Part shown: one piece after another, positions 24,855-33,473 of the stretch | Layout of the letters: every line of letters starts with the position of its first letter | Numbering within the stretch: the first letter of the stretch is position 1 | Assembly (NCBI RefSeq): GCF_900660745.1 | Contig: NZ_LR215048.1 | Coordinates: forward strand, 1,364,001 to 1,428,000 | Source: Haploplasma axanthum | GTDB taxonomy: Bacteria > Bacillota_I > Bacilli_A > Acholeplasmatales > Acholeplasmataceae | Reading direction: 5' to 3' | Length of the DNA stretch: 64,000 nucleotides | The notes under the pieces: model-generated | Databases searched by the model: none | What the model was told of the DNA's origin: nothing | The model's input: only the letters and a program-made list of their open reading frames with translations | Program-made: the position numbers and the translations under genes

Positions 24855-25176
24855 TAATCTCATCCCTTTTGATCTTAGTTTCCATTAAGTAAAGTTCCAA
24901 AAACTGACCGGTTAGGTAAGTACGCTCAATTTGATATATAACATCATCAATAGTTGCGTACTTACTACCGTCATATAAGAAGCTTTGAATCTTTAAAGCA
25001 ACATCTACCTTGTATTCGTTTTTCTTACTTTCGTAATACTCTTTAGATGTTACAGATTTAGATATTCCTAAAACTTCCTTTTTACTAATTAATTGATAAC
25101 CCTTATTTCCGATCGCATCTCTCATTGATGTGATCTTAAGTAAGGTTATTCTAATATTAGGACTACTCGGAAACAT
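24841..25176 (-). CDS. Head closure protein
   Basis: This protein of about 111 residues is small and beta-rich (SKSVTSKEYYESKKNEYKVDVALKIQSFLYDGSKYATI), typical of the SPP1 gp16 / phage head-tail adaptor type that closes the connector after packaging. It lies between the connector gene and the gp10-like gene. ATG 25176 follows GGTGATAG; the GTG at 25188 is less likely. Confidence 0.75.
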   Translation of the reverse strand: MFPSSPNIRITLLKITSMRDAIGNKGYQLISKKEVLGISKSVTSKEYYESKKNEYKVDVALKIQSFLYDGSKYATIDDVIYQIERTYLTGQFLELYLMETKIKRDEINGYT

Positions 25177-25453
25177 AACTATCACCACTTGATAAAGCTA
25201 GTTGATTTAATAACATTTCAAAACTCTTAGGTAATTCTTTTACTGAACCATCAGACTTAAAACCAAAAAACGTCTTACAATAAATCACAACTAACGAATG
25301 GGCTATCGGATGACTATTTGCAACCTCTGGTTTTATGCCTGTTGTTATGAGTAAGTTTTTACATGCTAAAATATGATTGTTTAATTCATCATCTGCATAG
25401 TTTTCAGATAACGGTATTAAGAGTGATTTTTTAACTGTTTCAAGTAGTCCCAT
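25163..25453 (-). CDS. Head-tail connector (gp6-like adaptor)
   Basis: This 96-residue all-helical protein (DDELNNHILACKNLLITTGI) has the pattern of HK97 gp6-like adaptor proteins that ring the portal. It directly follows the major capsid gene, the usual place. It overlaps the head closure gene slightly. Confidence 0.82.
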   Translation of the reverse strand: MGLLETVKKSLLIPLSENYADDELNNHILACKNLLITTGIKPEVANSHPIAHSLVVIYCKTFFGFKSDGSVKELPKSFEMLLNQLALSSGDSYVSE

Positions 25454-25464
25454 TTTTTAAACCT

Positions 25465-26607
25465 CTATTCGCTTGGTGTGGCAACTTTCTTTTTAACTCT
25501 TAAGAAGCCTTTATATCCGACAACATTACCACCAGTAAATACTGATGCTTTATAACTGATAATGCCATCTTTAAACTTGTAATCATTTGACTTACTAATC
25601 TCTACCGGTGAGAAGATTGGCACTTCGTAGTTAAGTAATGAACCGTATGCAATACCATATTCACCAGCAGATGTATTTGTATCGCTAATCGCTTTACAAT
25701 AGGAATTAATGATATAAGGAATTCCATCAATTGTATTGTTAACATAATCAATTGTATGAACCTTTCTACCTTCACTTGTACGTAGTCCAGCAAATGCTCT
25801 TAAATCATTTTTGTTTAAGATTAGGAATGCGCCACCTTCAACTTCTTCATCTCCACCATAAGCAAAGATGATATCATCTAAGGTTGAGTCAGTGATTGCA
25901 GCAAGCTCTAAATCAGTTGTATCTGATAGTGCTACTGCCTTATCACTAAAGATACCAGTAAATGTATTTGATGTACCAGGACCTCTTAAGATTTGTTCAC
26001 TAATCTTTTTCTTTAGTGAAACGTTAATATTCTTTAAGACTTCTGCTTGATATGGTAAGTTAGGTAGTTTTTCTAACTCTTCAGTAATTTCTGTATACGC
26101 AGTTACCTTAACTTTGGTAATAGTTAAATAACCATATTCAGGTTCAGTCTCACTGTATGATTCACCTTCATTAGTTAAACCAGCAATACCACTACCTTTT
26201 ACAAATGACTTCTTATAAGTCTCACCACCATTAAGGTTTACAACTTTAACTCTATCAACTAAAGCTGATACCTGTGTAAATGGATATGGTGCAATACCAT
26301 CAGCTACATGTTCTGGCAATAAGATCTCATCACTTGAAACTTGGATCACACGTGATTCTTTTAAACTCTTACCACGTACTTCAAGTTCCTCTTTATTCAC
26401 TTGATTGCCTCTTTCAATGACAATCGGATTAAACTTAGTTTTATTTTGAATTGCTAGTTTTCTTTCGATTGTTTCTTGTTCTTCTTTTAATTCATCAACT
26501 TCAGCTTCTAATTCTTCTAGCACTTCAAGTGTTACTTCAGCACCAATCAAACCTTTAATTTCAGTGATACGTGCTTTAATTTCATTACTTCTTTTTTCTA
26601 AATTCAT
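25465..26607 (-). CDS. Major capsid protein, HK97 fold
   Basis: This 380-residue protein begins with a coiled-coil delta domain (about residues 1-70) that serves as internal scaffold and is removed by the upstream protease. The HK97-fold shell domain follows, with a segment resembling the N-arm and E-loop (YKKSFVKGSG) and the C-terminal VFTGGNVVGYKGFLRVKKK. It follows the protease gene by 4 bases and should be the most abundant virion protein. Confidence 0.93.
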   Translation of the reverse strand: MNLEKRSNEIKARITEIKGLIGAEVTLEVLEELEAEVDELKEEQETIERKLAIQNKTKFNPIVIERGNQVNKEELEVRGKSLKESRVIQVSSDEILLPEHVADGIAPYPFTQVSALVDRVKVVNLNGGETYKKSFVKGSGIAGLTNEGESYSETEPEYGYLTITKVKVTAYTEITEELEKLPNLPYQAEVLKNINVSLKKKISEQILRGPGTSNTFTGIFSDKAVALSDTTDLELAAITDSTLDDIIFAYGGDEEVEGGAFLILNKNDLRAFAGLRTSEGRKVHTIDYVNNTIDGIPYIINSYCKAISDTNTSAGEYGIAYGSLLNYEVPIFSPVEISKSNDYKFKDGIISYKASVFTGGNVVGYKGFLRVKKKVATPSE

Positions 26608-26611
26608 GATT

Positions 26612-27208
26612 TTACTCTCCTATTTTTATTTTTAAATTTAGTTTTCTTCTTACGAGTTCAACTTGTCTTTTACGCTCTTCTAATTCCATAGTCTTTAGTT
26701 CTAAGTCCATAGCCTCTAAAGAACGAGCATATATTGAAGTCTTATCGTAAGCAGGTGTATCAACAATTGAAACATCATACAAACGTTCAATTTTTCTAAT
26801 ATATCTTTTTGGAACATCACCATTTTGGTCCCATTCCTGTTCACTAACCACAAAAGCAAAACTCATCTTGTCTAAGAGTCCTGATTTAACCATCTTAAAG
26901 ATGTCTTGATTGCTTTGAGTATCTAGTAATTCCGCACGAACTTTTAATCCTACATCATCACTAGTTAATGTGAGCGAACCATTCTTAGTTCTTGCGATAA
27001 TTAAAAATGAATCCATGTGGTTATATTTCATTGGTACATCTTTAATTGCAGCATCAGTAATCGCATCCCTACTAATACTTTCAATAAAGCCATATGTTTC
27101 ATCACCAATTAAAGTAGGTTCATCATAGACAATCGCATAGCCTTCTAAAATCATTTTGTCTTCAGTTTCTTCTAACCTAACCTCAGCAATTCTTGTTTCT
27201 TTTTTCAT
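26612..27208 (-). CDS. Prohead maturation protease, HK97 family
   Basis: This 198-residue serine protease (peptidase U35 type) has the catalytic His in PMKYNHMDSFL (about residue 63), the Ser in DKMSFAF (about residue 113) and an acidic residue in VSIVDTPAY. It cleaves the capsid delta domain and itself. It overlaps the upstream small gene by 4 bases. Complete and typical in size. Confidence 0.92.
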   Translation of the reverse strand: MKKETRIAEVRLEETEDKMILEGYAIVYDEPTLIGDETYGFIESISRDAITDAAIKDVPMKYNHMDSFLIIARTKNGSLTLTSDDVGLKVRAELLDTQSNQDIFKMVKSGLLDKMSFAFVVSEQEWDQNGDVPKRYIRKIERLYDVSIVDTPAYDKTSIYARSLEAMDLELKTMELEERKRQVELVRRKLNLKIKIGE

Positions 27209-27405
27209 CTGGTTTCTACCTCCTTTGCTTTGGTTTTAGTTGGTGATATTTCGTAATCATACTCTAAGACATTATCTTTGTATGATAGTTCTGTAATCTT
27301 ATGCTTCTTACAAAAGGTAGTAATTGTTTCTATCTTTTCTTTTTGTTCAGCTAAGATTGTATTTAATGCTTCTTTGCTAACTTGACCATTAATCGTTACT
27401 TTCAT
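27205..27405 (-). CDS. Small phage protein between portal and protease
   Basis: This protein of about 66 residues starts at ATG 27405, with GGAAAGG nine bases upstream; longer starts lie inside the portal gene. It has a helical core with paired Lys/Glu (ILAEQKEKIETITTFCKKHKI) and no recognised domain. It overlaps both the portal and protease genes. Possibly a capsid assembly accessory. Confidence 0.6.
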   Translation of the reverse strand: MKVTINGQVSKEALNTILAEQKEKIETITTFCKKHKITELSYKDNVLEYDYEISPTKTKAKEVETR

Positions 27406-28603
27406 TTTCATCGCCCTTTCCGACTTGATATTCATTTGCCTTAGTGGCATCTACATAATTAAGTGATTGCAATCTCTTATCGCCGTTTTCTACTGGTTCT
27501 AATCCAAGAAGTGCTCTTGATTCATTTAATGACATAATACCTAAGCCCATTAACTTCTCAATTGCAGTAATCTTACTATTCCATGATGCATACTGTAATC
27601 TTTCACTATAAAAGATGATTTCCTCACCACGCATGATTTCATTTCTTGTAAGTAACCCTAAAGAAAAAGCCTCAGACATCTGAATGGCTAAAGGCTCTAT
27701 GGTTTGTTCATAAAATGAATTGAATTCATCTTCTGTATAATCAGAATTAAAGATTGCTGCAGATACGCCAAAGTAATCTAATATCTTTGATTGTAAGAAC
27801 TCTAGTGTATCTTTATCAACTAACTTAGGGTCAGTATTAAGCGGAACATAATCACCCTTTAAATCAACTGGAATAATCGAACTTCCTTTACTCTTAACTG
27901 ACTCTCTTAAAATTTCATTAAATGAATCTAGTTGTTTTTTCTTATCACTTTCACTTAACATTGCACTCATCTTAAGGAGACCTTTGATTTGCATTGAACT
28001 CTTAAGAGCATTATCAATTCCTTGTAGGACATTTTCATTTATTTGAATTGTTTTAAGTAGTGCTTCTTGGTCACCACTTGAACTGGATCCACCAAAGATC
28101 TGATTAGAATGATAAAATCTTTTTAAATGAATGATATTCTCATAGGGAACAGTAAATGATTCGCTTGTTTCAAAGTTAAATTTTAAGTAATAATTATTGG
28201 CTGTATCTACAATAGGTTCAACAATTGTTGGCTTTAATGGATAAAGGCTATGCAGTTGACCAGTTTTGCTATCAAACATTGGATAAATAAAAGCATTATC
28301 CGTCATGAATAGTGTAGTTACTATAAAATAAATAAACTGATATGTAGACATCACTTCATTTGGCTGATGCTTTAAAAGAAAAGACAGCCTACCAGATTTC
28401 TCTGTAACTGTCTTATCATTTTCTTTTTTTATGTATCTTGGTTTAAGTTTTGCACATTGACTAGCAATTCTATCAATCGCAATCTTTACTACATCTGACT
28501 TTGATATATTAGAACCAAAGTTTGATAATGGTAGATTAAGTTCACTTATTAATTTAAAGGACTCTTTCGAGCCCTCTTTTTTCTTTCTTTTAAATATGGC
28601 CAT
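27389..28603 (-). CDS. Portal protein, HK97 family
   Basis: This protein of about 404 residues forms the dodecameric ring for DNA entry. Typical family segments are SFTVPYENIIHLKRFYH and LEFLQSKILDYFGVSAAIFNSDYTEDEFNSF. ATG 28603 is chosen, five bases after GGAGG; the in-frame ATG at 28615 overlaps that site. It follows terL by 11 bases. Confidence 0.93.
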   Translation of the reverse strand: MAIFKRKKKEGSKESFKLISELNLPLSNFGSNISKSDVVKIAIDRIASQCAKLKPRYIKKENDKTVTEKSGRLSFLLKHQPNEVMSTYQFIYFIVTTLFMTDNAFIYPMFDSKTGQLHSLYPLKPTIVEPIVDTANNYYLKFNFETSESFTVPYENIIHLKRFYHSNQIFGGSSSSGDQEALLKTIQINENVLQGIDNALKSSMQIKGLLKMSAMLSESDKKKQLDSFNEILRESVKSKGSSIIPVDLKGDYVPLNTDPKLVDKDTLEFLQSKILDYFGVSAAIFNSDYTEDEFNSFYEQTIEPLAIQMSEAFSLGLLTRNEIMRGEEIIFYSERLQYASWNSKITAIEKLMGLGIMSLNESRALLGLEPVENGDKRLQSLNYVDATKANEYQVGKGDENESND

Positions 28604-28614
28604 AGAGACCTCCA

Positions 28615-30255
28615 TTAAATCATATTTTCATATTCAAGTTTATATCTATTTAAAACAGCATAAGCAATAATGAGTGCTACTGCACCATCAATTCTTTTAT
28701 ACTTACTCCCAAGTTTTGATGGTTGGATATTTCCATTTATATCAATCTTTGCTTGTGTGTTCGCTAGATTCCATTTCATGATTGGATTGTTATTATAAAT
28801 AACATTACCATTCTTTAAGTCAGCTTCTAATTGTTTCATTGGTTCAGACAATGAATAAATGCCTTGTCTAACCTTTTCCATTTCAAAACCTAACTCTTCC
28901 ATTTCCTTAGTCCAATACTGACTGTTCCATGGGTCATAGCCAACCCAGAGCGGTCTTATCTCATGGGTTCTAATCATCATTAAGAACCACTGGGTAACTA
29001 ATGTAAAATCATTTTGATTACCATTGGTCACTGTAATTAAGCCTCGCTCAACCCAGATATCATAAGGAACATTATCTTCCTCTTTCCTGCGTTTGATAAC
29101 TTCACTTGGCATAAAGAATTGTGGAATCACATACTTCTTACCATCTTTAATTAATAGTAACAACGCTACTGTTAAGTCAGTTGTTGATGATAAGTCAACA
29201 CCGCCAATTGCATAGCTGTTTCTTAAATCATCAATGTTATAGGTTACATCATTATTTAGATCATCAAATGTCAACCATGATCCTTGTTCTAATTGTTTAA
29301 TATTGAAGTCTTTGCATAACATGGTAACGCGTGTCGCCAAATCATGTCTTGCTTTATTCATCAAGTCCTCTAAGTAATGATGAGTTTTTACTACCCCTAA
29401 ACTAGGATTAGATTTTTGCCATGTTTTCTTATCTTGGTAAATTTCATCAACTGAATCTTGAGTATATAACCAAGGAAGGACTCTTTCATCTTGGATCTCA
29501 CCTTTGATCATCTTTCTAACATAATCTAACTTGTTATCTAAAAATCCACCAACTGTAGTCCCCTCTGTTGTAATAATGAATATCAGAGGTTCTTCTTTTG
29601 TTGATTGACTTTGTTTAATTGCATCATATACTTTAGAATCAGTCATTTCATGAACTTCGTCAATACAACCCACTTCAATGTTATATCCATCCTTGTTTCT
29701 TGATTGAGCAGATAACTTCTTGATTTTATTTTTTGTCTTTGGTGAGTAAATGTGAAAGATGTTCTTTTTGCTTCGTCTTTCATTAGACAGTGCTTTAGAT
29801 TGCTCTCTCATATTATTGATTTCTTCAAAAAGAATGTTTGCTTGTTCAGTCGTATTTGATGCACATACAATATCAACACCACCTTTTGATAAGAAAAACT
29901 CAGCAAGGTCAATAGCAGCAATAAATGTAGTCTTACCATTTTTTCTGGCAATGAGTAAGATAACTTCATTAAATCTTCTAAGATTAGTATCTGCCATCTT
30001 AAAACCATATGCTACTTGCAATACTGCTTTTTCCCAAAGCTCTAATATAAACGGCTCACCATTAAACGGACTTTTTGTATGCTTACAAAAGGTTTCAATA
30101 AAATCAATTCTAATATTGCCAGGCTTTAAATCAAAGTGGTATCTAGGGTTCTGTAAATCTTTCACTAAACCATCTAAAACGATTTTTAATTCTTTACCTA
30201 CTAGGATTTCACCACTGTTAATCTTTTCATAGTATTCTAATAAATAGTTACTCAT
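28615..30255 (-). CDS. terL: Terminase large subunit (Terminase_1 type)
   Basis: This 546-residue packaging motor has the ATPase Walker A-like ARKNGKTT (about residue 107) and the acidic motif with VGCIDEVHEM (about residue 200). A nuclease domain with acidic residues (IGGVDLSSTTDL, VGYDPWN, RIDGAVALIIAYA) fills the second half. The length is normal. It overlaps terS by 4 bases. Together with the neighbouring HNH gene it suggests cos-type packaging. Confidence 0.94.
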   Translation of the reverse strand: MSNYLLEYYEKINSGEILVGKELKIVLDGLVKDLQNPRYHFDLKPGNIRIDFIETFCKHTKSPFNGEPFILELWEKAVLQVAYGFKMADTNLRRFNEVILLIARKNGKTTFIAAIDLAEFFLSKGGVDIVCASNTTEQANILFEEINNMREQSKALSNERRSKKNIFHIYSPKTKNKIKKLSAQSRNKDGYNIEVGCIDEVHEMTDSKVYDAIKQSQSTKEEPLIFIITTEGTTVGGFLDNKLDYVRKMIKGEIQDERVLPWLYTQDSVDEIYQDKKTWQKSNPSLGVVKTHHYLEDLMNKARHDLATRVTMLCKDFNIKQLEQGSWLTFDDLNNDVTYNIDDLRNSYAIGGVDLSSTTDLTVALLLLIKDGKKYVIPQFFMPSEVIKRRKEEDNVPYDIWVERGLITVTNGNQNDFTLVTQWFLMMIRTHEIRPLWVGYDPWNSQYWTKEMEELGFEMEKVRQGIYSLSEPMKQLEADLKNGNVIYNNNPIMKWNLANTQAKIDINGNIQPSKLGSKYKRIDGAVALIIAYAVLNRYKLEYENMI

Positions 30256-30584
30256 TCTATTCGTGCCATAAATTTATCGAACTCATCATCATCGTCTATA
30301 ACATTCTTGCCCATTATGGAGTTTAGAGTTTTAATTACAGTTCCATAAGAATTCACAAGCTTTGTGTAATATTTGGCAGCTTCTGTTTGCCTCTGATTAC
30401 CTTTAGATGATATTTGAACTGCACCATGTTTCTTGATTTGTTCTTGAAGGGTTGACAACTGAACTTTCATAAATGCTGCTTCGTTAATTAAATTATCTAC
30501 AAGTTCTGTTTTAGTTGGATCTACTGAATTAAATAATGATTTTAATCTTAAGTATTCAACATTAACATTACTCATCTTTCCCAT
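30252..30584 (-). CDS. terS: Terminase small subunit, P27 family
   Basis: This 110-residue protein (SQ... KYYTKLVNSYGTVIKTLNSIM) matches the P27-type small terminase that recognises the packaging site. The start at ATG 30584 is supported by GAGGT nine bases upstream. It lies directly between the presumed packaging region (30630-30748) and terL. Confidence 0.85.
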   Translation of the reverse strand: MGKMSNVNVEYLRLKSLFNSVDPTKTELVDNLINEAAFMKVQLSTLQEQIKKHGAVQISSKGNQRQTEAAKYYTKLVNSYGTVIKTLNSIMGKNVIDDDDEFDKFMARIE

Positions 30585-30748
30585 AAGTATTACCTCGCTT
30601 TACAACAAAAAAAGCCACAAGTGTGACTTAATTCGTTAAATGTTTTTCAGATTTTCAAAAAATTGGCCTTGCGTTTTTTAATTGCCCACCCATGCGGTAC
30701 CCTAAGCGTTCATATATTTATCTTAGTGGGGGGATTGTTTTATAATAC
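30585..30748. other. Non-coding gap between HNH gene and terS; candidate cos region
   Basis: The 164-base gap holds a terminator-like hairpin next to terS (AAGCCACA... 30612-30629, T-run on the minus strand) and an unusually GC-rich patch around GCCCACCCATGCGGTACCC (30684-30703). In cos phages the cohesive end lies beside terS and the HNH gene. No open frame of note. The cos assignment is inference. Confidence 0.45.
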
Positions 30749-31033
30749 TTATCCTATAAAATTACCATCATCATCAAACAACACTTCTTTTTTCTTAAAC
30801 CTTCCATGCTCTTCATTATGACAATCTTTGCATAGCAATTCCAAGTTATCTTGATTTAAACTTATATTAACATCATTCACATTATCGACTGTTAACCTGA
30901 TCTTGTGATGTACCTCTTCACCTATCGCACCACACCGCTCACACTTGCCCTGTGTGGCGTTTGTTTTAAGATTGCGAGCAATGAGCCAAGCCTTCGATTT
31001 ATAAAACCTGTGGAGTTCTTTTGGTTTTCCCAT
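30749..31033 (-). CDS. HNH endonuclease, packaging-associated
   Basis: This 94-residue HNH nuclease has CERCG, the HHKI pair and NLELLCKDCHNEEHG, i.e. a complete zinc-binding betabetaalpha metal motif. HNH proteins adjacent to terS-terL-portal in HK97-type phages assist terminase in cleaving cos. It overlaps metK by 35 bases and has a good ribosome site (AAGGGAAA). Confidence 0.9.
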   Translation of the reverse strand: MGKPKELHRFYKSKAWLIARNLKTNATQGKCERCGAIGEEVHHKIRLTVDNVNDVNISLNQDNLELLCKDCHNEEHGRFKKKEVLFDDDGNFIG

Positions 31034-32147
31034 AAGTTTCCCTTAATTTATCTGCTTTGGATTTGGTATCTTCCCATTTAACATTAAGATCCATTCTACC
31101 AACATGACCAAAGTGTGAAAGTTTTCTAAACTTAACCTTATCAAGTTTGAGTTCTTTTCTAATGTTTGCTGGTGTAAAATCAAAATGCAACTTTAAAAGG
31201 TAGAGTAAATCTTCATCAGATGCTACGCCTGTTCCAAAGGTATCAATATAAAGTGATACTGGTTGTGCCACGCCAATTGAGTATGCTACACCAATTTCAC
31301 AACGCTTAGCTAGTCCTGCGTCAACGAAGCTCTTTGCAGCATAGCGTGCATAATAAGCAGCGCTTCTATCTACCTTTGAAGTATCCTTACCACTAAAAGC
31401 ACCACCACCATGATGAGAGAAACCTCCATAAGTATCAACTATAATCTTTCTACCAGTTAAACCTGCGTCAGCTTCTGGACCACCAATGATAAATTCACCA
31501 GTTGGATTGATTAAAATATTGATGTCTTCAATGTCTCCAAAGAGTGGTATTAATATTTCATCTAAGATAACTCTATTAACTTCTGTTTGATTTGCATACT
31601 TTCTTGTTTGAGCTGATACAACAATTGTTTCAATTGCTCTTGGTTTATCATTTACATATGAACAAGTAACCTGACATTTACCATCTGGACCAAAAAGGTA
31701 AAAGTATTTGTTATTTCTTATTTCTTTAAACTTTCTAGCAATTGCGTGTGCAGCAGCAAGTGGTAGTGGTATACGTTCTTCTGTTTCATCAGTTGCATAA
31801 CCATACATCATGCCTTGGTCTCCTGCACCTTGTTCTTTGTTATATCGTTCATTCACACCGATTGCGATATCCGGTGATTGTTCTGATAGATGAACTAAGA
31901 TATCAAACTCTTCAGGATAACCAATATCTAATAGAACTCTTCCTGCAATTAATTTATAGTTAACCTTTGCTGTAGTTGTTACCTCACCAAAGATAAATAC
32001 TTTGTTACCCTTGATTGCAGTTTCAACTGCTACCCTCGCATCTATATCTTCTTTTAAGATTTCATCTAAGATCGCATCGCTGATCTGGTCACAGACCTTA
32101 TCTGGATGACCTTCAAAGACTGACTCGCTTGAAATGTATTTTATCAT
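30999..32147 (-). CDS. metK: S-adenosylmethionine synthetase carried by the prophage
   Basis: This 382-residue complete MetK makes S-adenosylmethionine from methionine and ATP. Signatures present are GHPDKVCDQISDAILD, the hexapeptide GAGDQG, GGGAFSGKD and the catalytic lysines. It lies inside the packaging module, before the HNH gene, and is read with the phage genes. It probably supplies methyl donor for the phage methylase at 33474. A terminator-like hairpin stands 65 bases upstream, so it may have its own promoter. I see no SAM riboswitch in the short leader. Confidence 0.95.
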   Translation of the reverse strand: MIKYISSESVFEGHPDKVCDQISDAILDEILKEDIDARVAVETAIKGNKVFIFGEVTTTAKVNYKLIAGRVLLDIGYPEEFDILVHLSEQSPDIAIGVNERYNKEQGAGDQGMMYGYATDETEERIPLPLAAAHAIARKFKEIRNNKYFYLFGPDGKCQVTCSYVNDKPRAIETIVVSAQTRKYANQTEVNRVILDEILIPLFGDIEDINILINPTGEFIIGGPEADAGLTGRKIIVDTYGGFSHHGGGAFSGKDTSKVDRSAAYYARYAAKSFVDAGLAKRCEIGVAYSIGVAQPVSLYIDTFGTGVASDEDLLYLLKLHFDFTPANIRKELKLDKVKFRKLSHFGHVGRMDLNVKWEDTKSKADKLRETYGKTKRTPQVL

Positions 32148-32212
32148 TTTGAAATTTCCCTTCTGTTTGTTTTATAAGTTAGTTTGAGTGTAAGTCCTTA
32201 TAAGACTTAAAA

Positions 32213-32238
32213 AGGCCACACGTGCGAACGTGGAGCCT
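32213..32238 (-). terminator. Terminator upstream of phage metK
   Basis: The hairpin AGGCTCCACGT / ACGTGTGGCCT on the minus strand is followed by TTTTT. It lies between the stop of the 32277 gene and metK. A second small hairpin (TAAGTC / GACTTA, 32191-32209) follows it. Confidence 0.65.
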
Positions 32239-32276
32239 AAGTGTTTGAAATTAAAGGCTGTTTAAAGCCGTTAATC

Positions 32277-32657
32277 TTATTTAATTTTCCATGCTGTATA
32301 AACTGAGCGGTAACTTGAGTCCCAAGTATCTAATAACTTACCATCTTTAATACATGCGATGTGCTTCGATAGTTTGACTATATAAGTTCCTTCTTTAAAC
32401 AATTCTACAAAGTCATCAACTTTAACTCTAGGTACTCCTTTTGGAACTTTTAATACGATTCTATCAAATCTCTCTAAATATTTATAAATGAACTTTGTTT
32501 CTTTGTAACTACCAAAGCCTAATTCTTTTTTACTTTGGTTTAGTTCTCTTCTTACTTCTAAGTAGTCTTTATCAAATGCTAGTGCAATTGCTCTTACAAC
32601 ACAATCAGTTGTAAGTAGTCCTTTTGGATGAGGATTACTATATTCAAATACACTCAT
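32277..32657 (-). CDS. Phage papain-fold-like protein, possible cysteine peptidase
   Basis: The product has about 126 residues from ATG 32657, overlapping the previous stop by ATGA. The order is Cys in LTTDCVVRAIA (N-terminal helix), His in LSKHIACIKDG and Asp/Asn near LLDTWDSS. It matches the Cys-His-Asp layout of small papain-like folds. Such proteins occur in phages without a proven role. It is not an obvious endolysin because no cell-wall-binding part is present. Confidence 0.6.
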   Translation of the reverse strand: MSVFEYSNPHPKGLLTTDCVVRAIALAFDKDYLEVRRELNQSKKELGFGSYKETKFIYKYLERFDRIVLKVPKGVPRVKVDDFVELFKEGTYIVKLSKHIACIKDGKLLDTWDSSYRSVYTAWKIK

Positions 32658-33082
32658 TGAAGTACACCGTTTAACCATTTAACTAATTCTCTACTTGAGT
32701 TTGTAAGTAAGACTGGTTTATCAAAGAAGTCATCAACACTATAAACCACATACTTTGTATCTTCCCAAGGTGAGTCCAATTGAACTAGTAATTGTGTTGC
32801 ACCATCGTTGATGTTTGCAATTCTAAAATCATCATATAGTGGACCACTCATTGGACAGTTATTTTTAAACCATACATACATATTATTTAAATCAACTTTG
32901 CCACCATCTTTAATCTGTTTGATAATTTGACCCATCTTCTTGGTTTTGTTTTTTAAGCTTGTATCTCTACAAAACCAATCATACCAGCCAGCTTCAATTT
33001 GAACATTAGTGTTTTCATTTTCAAATTCATTATTATTAAATCTTTCAATCCAAGTTTTAAGGGATATTCTTTTTTCAGTCAT
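32654..33082 (-). CDS. Phage protein of unknown function
   Basis: This 142-residue acidic, tryptophan-rich soluble protein contains GWYDWFCRD and VWFKNNCPMSGPLYDDFRI. It has no catalytic motif I recognise. Its neighbours overlap on both sides by 4 and 8 bases, so the three small genes 33386-32277 form a translationally coupled unit upstream of metK. Confidence 0.65.
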   Translation of the reverse strand: MTEKRISLKTWIERFNNNEFENENTNVQIEAGWYDWFCRDTSLKNKTKKMGQIIKQIKDGGKVDLNNMYVWFKNNCPMSGPLYDDFRIANINDGATQLLVQLDSPWEDTKYVVYSVDDFFDKPVLLTNSSRELVKWLNGVLQ

Positions 33083-33386
33083 GACGGACCTCTACAACAT
33101 GGCATCTTCTTAAAAATGCTGAGTATCTTGCATAACCATATCCTTCTGATTGAACTAAGATTCCATAATCAATATCTTTTGCTGTTACATAAATTGCATG
33201 CCAAACATTATCCCTATCAACATACATTAAATGTTTTCTCTCTTCAATGAATTTATAATCACCTAGCATGTCATCTAAAAACTTATTAAATTCTTTGATT
33301 GGTAATTCAACTACTGTTTCAATTACAAAATCATCCTCTGGAACAATCTGTTCTTTAAATGCTTTTCTTTCAAATTTAACCTTCAT
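33075..33386 (-). CDS. Phage protein of unknown function
   Basis: The product has about 103 residues from ATG 33386, behind AGAAGG; the longer frame to 33446 would add a hydrophobic, unlikely leader. Sequence KAFKEQIVPEDDFVIE ... MLGDYKFIEE resembles small conserved phage proteins of unknown role. It contains no membrane segment or known catalytic motif. Confidence 0.62.
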   Translation of the reverse strand: MKVKFERKAFKEQIVPEDDFVIETVVELPIKEFNKFLDDMLGDYKFIEERKHLMYVDRDNVWHAIYVTAKDIDYGILVQSEGYGYARYSAFLRRCHVVEVRHD

Positions 33387-33473
33387 TAGTTTACCTTCTT
33401 TCTTTTTCGTTACTACTATATATAAATAAAAGAAGCAAAATAGCAAGTCATATTTTCACTATAGTGACTTTAT

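Noticed and set aside
32148-32276. SAM riboswitch in front of phage metK
   Set aside because: The leader after the terminator hairpin is only about 60 bases and lacks the four-way junction and conserved cores of SAM riboswitches.
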